A DNA stretch of 64,000 nt from Desulfonatronum lacustre DSM 10312 (GCF_000519265.1 NZ_KI912608.1:3585921-3649920); one strand, 5' to 3'; shown: positions 54,090 through 63,503, numbered from the stretch's first letter. Notes: a model not told the origin generated them from the sequence alone. Numbers and translations: made by a program.

Positions 54090-54746
54090 ATGTACAAATT
54101 AGCCGGCTTGATCCTGGCCGCCGGGGCCGGTCGGCGGATGGGCGGCGGGCTCGGGGGCAAGTTGTTGCTGCCGTACCGCGGCGAGCCGCTGGTTGTCCAT
54201 GTGGCGCGCAAGGCATTGGCGGTCTGCGATCCGGTGGTGGCGGTGACGGGTTGCAACGCGGAAGCTGTTGCACAGGTTCTGCGGGAGCAGGCTCCTGGAT
54301 TGCGCTTCGCCCATGCGCCGGATTGGCGCGCAGGCCAAGCCCGTTCGCTCCGGGCCGGACTGGAGTCGCTTGAGGGGGATATGGCAGCAGACATTGCCGG
54401 AGTCCTGGTTTTTCTGAGTGACCAACCTCTCGTGCGTATGGAGACGCTGGAAACTTTGGCCGCGTCTTTTCGTGATCACCCGGAAGATTTCGTCGCTCCG
54501 CGGTATCGCGGCAAGCGGGGCAACCCGGTTTGTATTCCACGGGCATGGTTCGCGCGGGTCATGGCCCTGGACGGAGATGTTGGAGCCCGGCCGCTTCTGG
54601 ATCATCCGGATGCGCGGTTACGCCTGGTGGACGTGGATGACTGCGGAGTGCTGCGGGACGTGGACACGGTCGAGGACTACCATGCGCTCATGAACTGTCG
54701 GGAATCAGTCGTCATCCAAGAAGCGCAGCCAGCCCTCCGTGACTGA
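54090..54746 (+). CDS. mocA: MocA-like molybdenum cofactor cytidylyltransferase
   Basis: The 218-residue nucleotidyltransferase has LILAAGAGRRMGGG (nucleotide-binding), FLSDQPLV, and RGKRGNPVCIPR. MocA attaches CMP to molybdopterin to make MCD, the cofactor form used by xanthine-dehydrogenase-family enzymes. AAGGA lies six bases before ATG 54090, favouring it over the upstream in-frame Met at 54069. Its 3' end overlaps yqeC by 42 bp, in convergent orientation. Confidence 0.9.
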   Translation: MYKLAGLILAAGAGRRMGGGLGGKLLLPYRGEPLVVHVARKALAVCDPVVAVTGCNAEAVAQVLREQAPGLRFAHAPDWRAGQARSLRAGLESLEGDMAADIAGVLVFLSDQPLVRMETLETLAASFRDHPEDFVAPRYRGKRGNPVCIPRAWFARVMALDGDVGARPLLDHPDARLRLVDVDDCGVLRDVDTVEDYHALMNCRESVVIQEAQPALRD

Positions 54747-55484
54747 CCCGGCGAACCACTCCGTCGCGGATATCGGGCCGTCCGGATGCGCGGCTTTGAC
54801 GAGTCGCCGGGCATGACGCAGCATGTCCCATGCAGCCTCACCGACTCTGTCCATCTTGTTTGCGAAGAAGATCCGCCGACAACGTAGCTGGACGTTCTTA
54901 AACAATCCCAGAGGATGCGCGACCAGATGGGCCAGAACGCGGGCGTCCAAGGAGTCCGTGGGGGGCATGTCGCAAAGCACGGCCAGCCGTTCGGGACGGA
55001 AGACATGCTCATTGACCAGGGACACACCCAGGGCATCCGCGCCAACAATTCCGATCACCAAATCCGTTGAGCGGGGAATCACGGGTTCGTGGTCCGCCGG
55101 GGCCTTGAGCGATTTGCCGCGTGCGCCGTCGGCTTCCACGAAAATCCGGTCCGCCAGCCCGGAAGCGGCCAGCAGGTCCACGGCCTCGGGCGTAAGGCCG
55201 AGGAGTTTGCCTGTGGCGGGGGCACGGTCCCGGGCCAATATCATGGACCGGCACCGGAAGAGGCGGGACTGGAGACGGGGTAGGGACGACTCCTGGCCGT
55301 CCCAGAAAACAGGGTATGCCATATTGGCGGCCAGTTTCGTCGTGGTGGTGAGGACAACGGTCTCGCCCGCGGCCACGGCATGGGCGGCCATGGCGGCCAT
55401 CAGGCTGGTCTTGCCGCCCGCGCCCACCAGAGCAACGAGCGTTGCGTCCGGTAGGTAGAATTCGGCCGGTACGTTTGGGATCAA
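54705..55484 (-). CDS. yqeC: YqeC-like selenium-dependent hydroxylase accessory protein
   Basis: From a TTG at 55484 the frame gives 259 residues. YqeC proteins are P-loop GTPase/ATPase-like maturation factors for selenium-dependent molybdenum hydroxylases. Here: [17 protein letters not shown] (Walker A-like), [22 protein letters not shown], and [11 protein letters not shown]. The TTG overlaps the stop of the iron-sulfur subunit gene (TTGA); no ATG/GTG start is nearby and no Shine-Dalgarno is clear. Its 3' end overlaps mocA. Confidence 0.88.
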   Translation of the reverse strand: MIPNVPAEFYLPDATLVALVGAGGKTSLMAAMAAHAVAAGETVVLTTTTKLAANMAYPVFWDGQESSLPRLQSRLFRCRSMILARDRAPATGKLLGLTPEAVDLLAASGLADRIFVEADGARGKSLKAPADHEPVIPRSTDLVIGIVGADALGVSLVNEHVFRPERLAVLCDMPPTDSLDARVLAHLVAHPLGLFKNVQLRCRRIFFANKMDRVGEAAWDMLRHARRLVKAAHPDGPISATEWFAGSVTEGWLRFLDDD

Positions 55485-55996
55485 GGTGGCGTGGATTCGG
55501 TGTGGTCGTGGGGCGTAGCGGGCTGGTCGAGAGATTGGCGCACGGCCTGGACAATAGTGTCGTAGCCCGTGCAACGGCAGAGGTTGCCGGCATGGGCTCG
55601 GCGGATGTCGTCCTGGGTGATATCTTCGGGATCGCGGCCTTGGTCGCGGCAGGATTCCACAAAAGCGGTGGTGGTCATGATCAGCCCGGGGGTGCAGAAT
55701 CCGCACTGCACGGCTCCGGCATCCACGTAGGCCTGCTGGACCGGGGAAAGATGGCCGTTTTTTACCTCTCCCTCCACGGTGCGGATGCGTTTGCCGTGAA
55801 CCCAGGTCGCCAGATAGAGGCAGGCGTTCACGGCCACGTCGTCCACCAGTACGGTGCAGGCTCCGCACTCGCCCACGCCGCAACCCTGCTTGACGCTGGT
55901 CAGGCCCTGGTCCCGAAGCAGGTCCAGGAGCGAGGAGCGGGGATCGATGGTCAGCTCGTAGGGGCGATCATTGATGGCGCAGGAGATGGTCAGCAT
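55481..55996 (-). CDS. Xanthine-dehydrogenase-family [2Fe-2S] subunit
   Basis: The 171-residue protein has two [2Fe-2S] sites: a plant-type ferredoxin cluster with Cys39, Cys44, Cys47 and Cys59 ([15 protein letters not shown]) and a helical one with CGFC (98-101) and CRC (140-142). It carries electrons from the Mo centre to the FAD subunit. It overlaps the FAD subunit gene by 7 bp upstream and yqeC by 4 bp downstream. Confidence 0.95.
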   Translation of the reverse strand: MLTISCAINDRPYELTIDPRSSLLDLLRDQGLTSVKQGCGVGECGACTVLVDDVAVNACLYLATWVHGKRIRTVEGEVKNGHLSPVQQAYVDAGAVQCGFCTPGLIMTTTAFVESCRDQGRDPEDITQDDIRRAHAGNLCRCTGYDTIVQAVRQSLDQPATPHDHTESTPP

Positions 55997-56934
55997 GTCC
56001 GGACCTCGCGGTGTTCGGCAACGTGGGTGATGAAGCGCTCCGCGGCGGTGCGGATCATTCGCCCGGCCAGGGTGCGGATGATGTGCATCCGGAAATCTCC
56101 CGCCGCCCGCCAGGAGGTGCGGGGGGAGACGTCCTGGTCCAGGGCCGCGAGGGCGGCCTGGACGGCTTCGTCCAGGGGCAGTCCTCGGGCCGCGGCTTCG
56201 GCGGCCGGGCAGCGCACCGGGGTGGGCGCGGCCACGGTGAAGGCCAGGCGCAGTTCGTCAACGATTCCCGTGCATCTCTCTGATTTTCCGTTTCCCTCGC
56301 TCTTGGCCGATTGTCCGTCTTGGATGCGAACGCCCGCGCCGCAGCCGATGGTGGCGATGTCCATGGCCTGGCGCATGGAATACTTGACGTAGGCCGTGCC
56401 CAGGTTTTGATCCGGTTCAGGCTTGATCCGCACCGAGCGCAGAATTTCCCCCTGCCGCAGCTCCACCCGGCCCGGGCCGAGATGAAACCCGCGCAGGGGG
56501 ATCAGCCGCTGGCCTTCCGGGCCGATCAGGTCCAGGTGGGCGTTGAGGACCAGAAGCGGGGCCGCGGAGTCCGCGCAGGCCGAGCCGTTGCAGATATTCC
56601 CGCCGATGGTGGCCGTGTTGCGGATCTGCGGTCCGGCCACCCAGCCCGCGGCCTCGATGAGCACAGGGGCTAGGCGGGCCACCAGTGGTGAGGCCATCAT
56701 CGTGGCGAAGGTCGTGCCCGAACCGATGCGCAGTTCGCCGTGTTCCTCGGTGATGCTGTCGAGTTCCGGCAGGCCGTGGATGTCCACGATGTCGGCGTAG
56801 TCCTTGTGCCCCTCCCGCAACCGGACCAGGATGTCCGTCCCCCCGGCCATGGGGCGGGCAAAAGGGTTCGCGGCCAGCAGTTCCACGGCCTCGGTCAGGC
56901 TTTGGGCGCGATGGTAGGATTCGAAGGCGTACAT
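55990..56934 (-). CDS. Xanthine-dehydrogenase-family FAD-binding subunit
   Basis: The 314-residue protein has the FAD-binding [18 protein letters not shown] and [19 protein letters not shown], which are typical of CO-dehydrogenase/XdhB flavin subunits. It also has [10 protein letters not shown]. It takes electrons from the iron-sulfur subunit and gives them to an external acceptor (NAD or ferredoxin). The gene lies 12 bp after the molybdenum subunit gene. Confidence 0.95.
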   Translation of the reverse strand: MYAFESYHRAQSLTEAVELLAANPFARPMAGGTDILVRLREGHKDYADIVDIHGLPELDSITEEHGELRIGSGTTFATMMASPLVARLAPVLIEAAGWVAGPQIRNTATIGGNICNGSACADSAAPLLVLNAHLDLIGPEGQRLIPLRGFHLGPGRVELRQGEILRSVRIKPEPDQNLGTAYVKYSMRQAMDIATIGCGAGVRIQDGQSAKSEGNGKSERCTGIVDELRLAFTVAAPTPVRCPAAEAAARGLPLDEAVQAALAALDQDVSPRTSWRAAGDFRMHIIRTLAGRMIRTAAERFITHVAEHREVRTC

Positions 56935-56946
56935 GGCGGATAGTCC

Positions 56947-59247
56947 TCAGCGCGGTCCCAGCAGCCCGGCGTCTCGGAACAGCGGGAACAGGGCCTTGGG
57001 GGTGAGGGGGATGAAGTCGGCCTTGACGCCGGTGGCGTCCCAGACCGCGTTGCGGATGGCCGGGCCGGGGGAGAGCAGGGGCGGTTCGCCCAGGGACTTG
57101 TTGCCGAAGCCCCCGGAGGGCTCGGCGGTCTGGACAAAGGCCACGTCCAGCTCGGGCAGGTCCGGGAAGGTGGGCATTTTATAGTCCAGGAGGTTGTTGT
57201 TGCGCACCCGGCCGGTGCGCGGGTCCACCAGCAATTCCTCGTACAGGGCCCAGCCGATGGCCATGGCCATGCCGCCCTGGGCCTGGCCCCTGGCCGTGAC
57301 GGGGTTGATAACCACGCCGCAGTCGTGGACGTTGAGCATGTCCGTGACCCGGACCCGGCAGAGCGGGATATCCACCTCCACTTCCACGAAGGTGCAGCCG
57401 AAGGAAGGCGCGTTGCTCCGGGTTTTGACCGAGCGCTCCGCGGTGAGTTGGCCGCCCCGTTCCTTGTGGTAGTAGGCGTCCAGGGCCAACTCGTTCAGGC
57501 TCATGAAGACCCGCGAGGGCTGGCGGGCCGCGACCACGAAGCCAGCCTCCAGGGCCAGGGCCGGAGCAGGATACCCGGTCATCAGCGCGGCATGGTCCAG
57601 GATTTTTGCGCGCAGTTCCAGGGCCGCGGCCTTGACCGCCGGACCGACGACGTAGGTCTGGCGGGAGGCGAAAGCCCCCGGGTCAAAAGGAGTCACGTTC
57701 GTGTCCTGGGTGGAGACCACGCGCACGGAAGTCATGGGCAAGTCCAGGACCGATGCAGCCATTTGGGCAAAAACCGTGTCCGCGCCCTGGCCGATTTCCG
57801 TGGCCCCGGCCTGGAGCGTCACGCAGCCGTCCTGGGCCAAGGTCAGGCGGACCCCGGAAATCTCCACGCCCACGGGATAGACCCCGGAATTGAAACTGAA
57901 GCAGGCCACGCCCACGCCGCGTGGTTTTTCGGGATCAGCTTGCTTGGTCCGAGAGGCCTGGGCTGCGGCCCGGCGCTCGTCCCAGTTGAATCGCTCCCGA
58001 CCCAGGCGCAGGCAATCGGCCAGACCGTGGGTTTCGATGGGTTTGCCGGAGCGAGGATTGACGTCCCCGGGGCGTCCGGCATTGATCAGGCGCAGGTCCA
58101 GTGGGTCCATGTCCAGAACCCTGGCCGCTTCCTCCAGCAGGCATTCGCAGGCAAAGATGATCTGGGGCGAGCCGTAGCCGCGCATGGCTCCGGCAATGGG
58201 CAGGTTGGTGTAGACCGTGGCCGCCTGGAAGCGGACTCCGGCGTGGGGATACATGCTGCACAGCTTGCCCCCGCCCGCGGAGACCACGGAATGGCCGTGG
58301 GAGGCATAGCCCCCGGTGTTGGACACGGCGTCCATGTCCATGGCCAGCAGCCGCCCGTCCCGGGAAAAGCCCGCCTTGGCCCGGATGCGCATGGCATGGC
58401 GGGTGCGGGTGATCATGCTTTCCTCACGGGTCAGGGCCATGCGTACCGGTCGGCCCAGCTTCCAGGCCAGGAAGGCGACCATGGGCTCCAGGAGCACATC
58501 CTGCTTGGCCCCGAATCCCCCACCCACATAGGGCTTGACGATCCGCACCCGACTCCAGTCCAGGCCCAGGGCCTGGCCCACCACCCGGCGGCAGATGTGC
58601 GGAATCTGGGTGGAGGTGATCACGGTGATCCGCTCCATGTCCTCCATGTAGGCGTGGGCCACCACGGGTTCCATGTGGCAGTGCTGGGTCACCGGGGTCT
58701 GGTACTCGCCCTCCACCACCACGTCGGCCTGGGCAAGGAGAGCATCCACGTCTCCGCCGACGCTGAACCCGTCCTGCTTGACGATGTTGCCGCCGGGGTG
58801 GATGGCCGGAGCCCCGTGGGCCATGGCCTCCCGGGGATCGGTGAGCACCGGGAATTCTTCGTAGGACACCGCGACCAGGCTCGCGGCGCGTTGGGCCGTA
58901 AGCTCGTCCCGGGCCACCACCACGCCGATCTCGTCACCATGAAAGCGGACATGCTCGGTGAGCAGCAGGCGGTCGGCCACGTCGGCATGGGCCGGATCAA
59001 GGGAGAAGGGATGGCCAGCCGGGGCGTAGGGCAGTCTGGGCACGTCGGCGAACGTGAACACGGCCTCCACGCCGGGCAGGGCCAGGGCCGCCGAAACGTC
59101 CATGGTCAGAACACGGCCATGGGCCACGGTGCTCCGGATATACACGGCCGAGAGTATGCCCGCGGGGAGCATATCCTCGGTGTACCGGGCCCGGCCCGTG
59201 ACCTTGGCCTCGGCGTCCAGACGCTTGACGGGTTGTCCGATGCTCAT
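56947..59247 (-). CDS. Xanthine-dehydrogenase-family molybdenum subunit (SDMH type)
   Basis: The 766-residue catalytic subunit binds molybdopterin cytosine dinucleotide. It has GRARYTEDMLPAGILSAVYI, QHCHMEPVVAHAY, the Moco-binding VGGGFGAKQD, and an active-site Glu region GATEIGQGADTVF. Neighbouring YqeB, YqeC and MocA identify it as a selenium-dependent molybdenum hydroxylase, in which a labile selenium may sit on the Mo. The likely substrate is xanthine, nicotinate or another purine-like ring; which one cannot be read from sequence. No in-frame Sec codon is needed. Confidence 0.93.
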   Translation of the reverse strand: MSIGQPVKRLDAEAKVTGRARYTEDMLPAGILSAVYIRSTVAHGRVLTMDVSAALALPGVEAVFTFADVPRLPYAPAGHPFSLDPAHADVADRLLLTEHVRFHGDEIGVVVARDELTAQRAASLVAVSYEEFPVLTDPREAMAHGAPAIHPGGNIVKQDGFSVGGDVDALLAQADVVVEGEYQTPVTQHCHMEPVVAHAYMEDMERITVITSTQIPHICRRVVGQALGLDWSRVRIVKPYVGGGFGAKQDVLLEPMVAFLAWKLGRPVRMALTREESMITRTRHAMRIRAKAGFSRDGRLLAMDMDAVSNTGGYASHGHSVVSAGGGKLCSMYPHAGVRFQAATVYTNLPIAGAMRGYGSPQIIFACECLLEEAARVLDMDPLDLRLINAGRPGDVNPRSGKPIETHGLADCLRLGRERFNWDERRAAAQASRTKQADPEKPRGVGVACFSFNSGVYPVGVEISGVRLTLAQDGCVTLQAGATEIGQGADTVFAQMAASVLDLPMTSVRVVSTQDTNVTPFDPGAFASRQTYVVGPAVKAAALELRAKILDHAALMTGYPAPALALEAGFVVAARQPSRVFMSLNELALDAYYHKERGGQLTAERSVKTRSNAPSFGCTFVEVEVDIPLCRVRVTDMLNVHDCGVVINPVTARGQAQGGMAMAIGWALYEELLVDPRTGRVRNNNLLDYKMPTFPDLPELDVAFVQTAEPSGGFGNKSLGEPPLLSPGPAIRNAVWDATGVKADFIPLTPKALFPLFRDAGLLGPR

Positions 59248-60200
59248 CCGGTTCTCCCGAGATGGATGGGTAGGGGTGATGGTTCAGGATGGGACTTCGG
59301 CGGGGTCTGGCCCAAATCAGGCTCAAGGCGAGGCTCAAGCCCGGGAACGGTCCCGGCCCGGAGGCCGTCCAGATGGGCGCGAACAGCCCGCAACACGCCT
59401 TGGCCCACGGCCCGCGCCTTGTCCGAGACGCGGCGGCAACGCCATGTTTCGCCCCTGGGGTCCACGTCCCCCAGTTTCAGGCCTTTTTCGACCACGACGC
59501 CGGAGCGCAACAGTCCGCGAATCACCCCGGAAGTCAGAGCCGTCACCGGGGCGACGGTCCCGTGCGCGTCCACTTGGCCCACGGTCTCCCCTTCTTGGAC
59601 CATGTCGCCGATGGTCCGGCAGGCTGTAAAGACGCCGTCCATGGGCGCACGCAAAAGCCGCTCCAGAGACTTGCCCAGCACTGGACCCGGAATGCCGGTG
59701 TTCGGAAAGGCCGAGCCGGTGGAGCGGATCTCGCCGAGACCTTGACCGCGATGGGTTTCCACCACGCAGTGCACATCCTTCCCAGCGGTGAAACCCGGCC
59801 CCAGCCCGATGACCAGAGGAGCCATGTCGCGATGGACCCCAGTATTGCGCTTGGCTATCAGGGCGTCGACTAAGACATGGGGGAGAAGTTGGGGCTGAAG
59901 CTGCTTCAGGCAGGTCATGTCCGGGTCGACGAGAACCGGAATCTCTCCCTTGGTCCAGGCCGACGTCGCTTGGTCCAAGGCGTCGATCCGCACCGCCCCA
60001 ATCCCTTCCACGTCGACCCGGCCCTCGTGGACCGCCTCGGAAAACGCCACCAGCCGCCGTACGGCCAGCGGCCGCGCGCGTTCCAGCAACAGCAGACGCC
60101 TCAGCCCGGCCTCGTAGAGTTCCAAGGCGACGCCCGTGGCCAGGTCTCCGGCTCCGCGGATGAGGATGGAAGGGGTAGCTGGTATATTGGATGGGGGCAT
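59244..60200 (-). CDS. yqeB: YqeB/EF2563-family SDMH maturation protein
   Basis: The 318-residue protein belongs to the YqeB family found only with selenium-dependent molybdenum hydroxylases. It shows IRGAGDLATGVALELYEAG (Rossmann-like), LLLERARPLAVRRLVAFSEAVHEGR, VLVDPD, and VDALIAKRN. It is thought to help insert selenium into the Mo centre; the mechanism is unproven. The stop overlaps the Mo subunit gene start (ATGA). 42 bp separate it from the nucleotidyltransferase gene. Confidence 0.93.
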   Translation of the reverse strand: MPPSNIPATPSILIRGAGDLATGVALELYEAGLRRLLLLERARPLAVRRLVAFSEAVHEGRVDVEGIGAVRIDALDQATSAWTKGEIPVLVDPDMTCLKQLQPQLLPHVLVDALIAKRNTGVHRDMAPLVIGLGPGFTAGKDVHCVVETHRGQGLGEIRSTGSAFPNTGIPGPVLGKSLERLLRAPMDGVFTACRTIGDMVQEGETVGQVDAHGTVAPVTALTSGVIRGLLRSGVVVEKGLKLGDVDPRGETWRCRRVSDKARAVGQGVLRAVRAHLDGLRAGTVPGLEPRLEPDLGQTPPKSHPEPSPLPIHLGRTG

Positions 60201-60242
60201 GAGAATATGTGAGAAAATTGCAGAAGGAAACTGTTCGTTTTT

Positions 60243-60566
60243 TTATACAGTAATCTGGACGCCTTCGCGACGCGCGCATTCAATAATGGTGCTTTCATCA
60301 TCCGTCTTCCAGCGGTTCAACCCAACGGGCAGCGGTTCAATCCGACTGTCCGTCCGCGCGGCTGTTCGCCAAAGCAGATTGATGTCTTCTCGGCTGTAGG
60401 GCGTGTCGTAGGCCGGAGATACGACAAGTAGGTCAATGTCGCTCCAGCGATGAAAATCATTGCGGGCACGGGAGCCGTACATGACCCCGAAGCAGACTGG
60501 GATGCCGAGGCGAATCAGTTCTGTCAGGTAGTTTTTTACGGCAATTTGAGTTGATTCTTCAGGCAT
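60243..60566 (-). CDS. MNT-type nucleotidyltransferase
   Basis: The 107-residue minimal nucleotidyltransferase has the diagnostic GSRARNDFHRWSDIDLLV (GS...DxD). In HEPN/MNT toxin-antitoxin pairs this domain is the antitoxin, which AMPylates its partner HEPN toxin. ATG 60566 is chosen; a TTG at 60575 is possible. It overlaps a 55-residue upstream ORF by 8 bp, which could be its partner, although that ORF is smaller than a typical HEPN protein. Confidence 0.85.
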   Translation of the reverse strand: MPEESTQIAVKNYLTELIRLGIPVCFGVMYGSRARNDFHRWSDIDLLVVSPAYDTPYSREDINLLWRTAARTDSRIEPLPVGLNRWKTDDESTIIECARREGVQITV

Positions 60567-60726
60567 GAGGCTCAAGATGTTCCTCGTAAACTTCCAACAT
60601 ATCCCCCAGTACCTCTATCAGTGCAGAGAGTGGGTGATCAGCATCATCGCGGACGATGTCGAGAAGATGATGCAGCAGGCAAGTTGCCTGCTGGTATGTC
60701 AGCCCTGAAGAGTGTTCATTTTCCAT
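60559..60726 (-). CDS. Small 55-residue partner of the nucleotidyltransferase
   Basis: This short ORF reads MENEHSSGLTYQQATC, then LLHHLLDIVRDDADHPLS, and finishes EVYEEHLEPHA. It is helical, acidic and His-rich. It begins one base after the ygfK stop and overlaps the nucleotidyltransferase start by 8 bp, so the pair is translationally coupled. I do not recognise its family. A truncated HEPN helix is conceivable but HEPN's RxxxxH motif is not present. Confidence 0.6.
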   Translation of the reverse strand: MENEHSSGLTYQQATCLLHHLLDIVRDDADHPLSALIEVLGDMLEVYEEHLEPHA

Positions 60727-60727
60727 T

Positions 60728-63463
60728 TTAAAGTATCCCCAACGGCGACCTCATGGTCATTGTGAACAGCAATCCCGCCTCCATGGCTGGTCCAAGGTCG
60801 ACCAGGTTCGAATTCGGGGGCAGGTCGGCGCTGGTGGGTTCCAGGGTATCCGGGTTGAGAGTGAGGGTCAAAGATTTGCTTTCGTAGCGCAGGCCCTGGT
60901 GGGTGCGGGTCAGGCTGGCCGGGGTGCCGTGATGCAGGATTTCCATGTGGTCCGGGGTGGCCGGGAAATAGCCGTTCTGTTCGTCCTCGAAGCCGGCCCT
61001 GGTCAGGTGAATGCGCGGCTTGTCGCTGAAGGGCGCTCCGGAGGAGGGGCAGAAGGTGGCGCAGTTGCCGCAGGTGTTGCAGACGTCGGCCAGGATCACG
61101 ATCTGGGTGCAGTCGGTCAGGGGGCGGTTTGCCGTGATGCGGAGGGCGGGCTTGCCGTCCGGGTCGCGGTGGACTTCCCCCCTGGCAATGGGGCCGAGGA
61201 AGGGCGGCAGGGCCAGGATGGCCCGGTTGGGGCAGACCGTGACGCAGATTTCGCACAGGCTGTCGCAGCGCAGGCAGCGGGCGGCCTCCAGGGGCATGGC
61301 TTCGTCGTCGGTGACTTTACGAGACCCGGAGTCAGGGTCGGCATAAGGGCCGAAATCGCGGATGTGACGGGCCGAGCGCAACGCCGAAATGTCGGCCTCG
61401 GGGCGAGATGGCCTGTCCGCGGGTTGTGGAGGCAAGTCTTGGGATCGCAGATAGGCTTTTGCGGCCTCGCGGCCCAATGCTACGGCCCTGGGCAGGCTGC
61501 CGGGGCCGGTGGGCAGGGGGCCGTCAAAGGTGATGACGTGGTCGCTCTTCGGCTGGTCCTGGGTTGCACCGTCAATGACAACTAGAGTTCCGTATCGCGT
61601 CCCGTTTTGAGAGGCGCTTAGGCTCAAGGCTCTCAGGTCAGCGAGATCCGTAAGCAGGGCGCGTTTGGCTGGCGAGGCTCCCTCTGCTTGGAGGGCATTC
61701 TCCGGTACGAGCAGGGTCACGTCCACCCCGGCCTGGATCAGGGTCCCGGCGCAGCTTACGCTCCGGGCATCCAGGCCATGCACGACCACGGAGGCGGTGT
61801 TTTCGGCGTTGCTCGTTGCTTGTGGTTGGTCAGGCGAACTGGAGTCAGGCCCTCCCAGACGGGCCGCCGCGGCCTTGGCCTCCCGGATGCGCAAGGGCGT
61901 ATCCAGGTTGCCCCGTGTGCAGCGCTTGCGGCACAGGGCGTCGCAGGCCAAGCCCAGGTGGTGGGCCGGAGCATTGGTAGCCCGGATGGTGGCCAGCGCG
62001 GCCGTGGGCCTGTTTTGCGCCAAGTGGCCCAGGTAGGCCGGAATATCCTGGCTGGCGGCGCAGGCCGCCCTGCAGGGAGCGGTGAAGCAGTCCAGGCGGG
62101 GCAGGGGGCGGGGGATTTTGACGTCCGCGTGGGTCTTGGCCGTTTTGGCGTAGCGTCGGGCTGTGGCCGTGGCTTGAGCGTAGGCGGCCAAACCCGGGCC
62201 TTGGGCCTGCCACTTCTCCAGGCTTTCGGCTCCGGCGGCGGCCATCCGCTCTTTGAGGACGTCCATGTATTGGCGGAGACGACCATACCCCCCGGGTTTG
62301 AGCAGGTCGCTGCACGAGGTCACCGGCCCCAGCCCGGCGGCCAACAGATCCGGAATGTTGAAGGCGTCGGCCCCGGCGCAGAAGGACATGGGCGGACAGC
62401 CTTCGGACTGCTCTGGCCCGGAGTCCTGTTGCTCTCCCAAGTGTTCACGCAGCAGCAGGGCCACGTGTACGGCCAGGGGGTGCAGGGGGCGGCCGCTGCA
62501 ATAGACCTGCTGTTCCGCCTCGGGCAGGGCTGAGCGGTTCACGCAGGGCAGGGTGTTGGTCAGCTTCAGGTTGAACTCCACGCCCCGCTTGCGGGCCGCG
62601 GCGGACAGGGTGCGGATGATGGGCAGGGCCTGATCCAGGGACAGGTCATTGGCGAAAACTGCATCCGGCACCTCCATATCCCAGCCCAGGCCCTGGAGCA
62701 GGGCGCGGACCCGCTCCGGCCCGAGCAGGGTGGGGTTGAGCTTCAAGGTGGTGTGCAGCCCTCGGTCCTCGATAAAATGCAGGGCAATGCGTTGGATTTC
62801 GTCCGGGGGGCAGCCGTGCATGGTGGAGATGGTCAGGCTGGTGCTGACCCCGTCGGGCAGGTCCACCCAGGCCAGTTCGGGGCAGACGCGGGACAAGCGC
62901 GTCGCGGCCTCGGCCATGTCCTCCGGACAGTGGGTCATGCGGTCCAAAAAGCGGGTCATGGCCGGACTGGTGATCCCGGCCAGGTCGTACCCGGCGCTCA
63001 TGTTCAGGATGAATCCCGGGTCGCGTCCGTCCCCGCCGGCGGGAAAATTCATTTTACGGCGCAGGGCCAGGATCAGCAGCAGGCCGTTCAGGTACTCATC
63101 AAAGGACTGCTCCAGCTTGAGTTCCTGCGACCACTCGCAGTTGTAGCCCTCGTCGCGCATGTCGATGCACGGTCTGGCCAGGGTCAGTTCGTCCAGGATC
63201 TGGACGGTCTTCAGTTCCAGATATCGCCCCCCGCACAGCCAGGCTGCCACCAGGTTGCGGGCCAACTGGGTATGCGGTCCGGCTGCCGCGCCGATGGGCG
63301 TTTCCAGGCGCTGGCCGTAGCGGGTCGTGGTGAAGGGGTCATCCGGGCCTGGCTGGAAAAAACAGGCCTTGGGTATGCCCAGGATCTGCCCATGCTTGAG
63401 TTCGTCGAGCAGGGAAGCCAGAAGTTTGTCGTGAGGGATGGGATGGAAGCGGTCCATGGTCAT
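60728..63463 (-). CDS. ygfK: YgfK-like iron-sulfur protein with reduced FAD/NAD module
   Basis: From the ATG at 63463 this 911-residue protein starts like YgfK (putative selenate reductase subunit): HPIPHDKLLASLLDELKHG, then a dihydroorotate-dehydrogenase-like barrel (ETPIGAAAGPHTQLARNL, GYNCEWSQELKLEQS). It continues with GltD-type cysteines (CFTAPCRAACAAS, CDALCRKRC) and two ferredoxin-like groups (CLRCDSLCEICVTVC, CNTCGNCATFC). In E. coli a roughly 350-residue FAD/NADPH module lies between these. Here only about 150 residues remain, and no GxGxxG nucleotide site is visible. A GTG at 63475 is an alternative start. Confidence 0.85.
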   Translation of the reverse strand: MTMDRFHPIPHDKLLASLLDELKHGQILGIPKACFFQPGPDDPFTTTRYGQRLETPIGAAAGPHTQLARNLVAAWLCGGRYLELKTVQILDELTLARPCIDMRDEGYNCEWSQELKLEQSFDEYLNGLLLILALRRKMNFPAGGDGRDPGFILNMSAGYDLAGITSPAMTRFLDRMTHCPEDMAEAATRLSRVCPELAWVDLPDGVSTSLTISTMHGCPPDEIQRIALHFIEDRGLHTTLKLNPTLLGPERVRALLQGLGWDMEVPDAVFANDLSLDQALPIIRTLSAAARKRGVEFNLKLTNTLPCVNRSALPEAEQQVYCSGRPLHPLAVHVALLLREHLGEQQDSGPEQSEGCPPMSFCAGADAFNIPDLLAAGLGPVTSCSDLLKPGGYGRLRQYMDVLKERMAAAGAESLEKWQAQGPGLAAYAQATATARRYAKTAKTHADVKIPRPLPRLDCFTAPCRAACAASQDIPAYLGHLAQNRPTAALATIRATNAPAHHLGLACDALCRKRCTRGNLDTPLRIREAKAAAARLGGPDSSSPDQPQATSNAENTASVVVHGLDARSVSCAGTLIQAGVDVTLLVPENALQAEGASPAKRALLTDLADLRALSLSASQNGTRYGTLVVIDGATQDQPKSDHVITFDGPLPTGPGSLPRAVALGREAAKAYLRSQDLPPQPADRPSRPEADISALRSARHIRDFGPYADPDSGSRKVTDDEAMPLEAARCLRCDSLCEICVTVCPNRAILALPPFLGPIARGEVHRDPDGKPALRITANRPLTDCTQIVILADVCNTCGNCATFCPSSGAPFSDKPRIHLTRAGFEDEQNGYFPATPDHMEILHHGTPASLTRTHQGLRYESKSLTLTLNPDTLEPTSADLPPNSNLVDLGPAMEAGLLFTMTMRSPLGIL

Positions 63464-63503
63464 TTCTTGATTCACCTACTCGGCTGGTAAAAGCTCTTTT
63501 GGG

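Noticed and set aside
57325-59745. 806-residue open frame on the plus strand opposite the Mo subunit gene
   Set aside because: His/Gly/Gln-rich antisense artefact; the minus frame has conserved Moco motifs.
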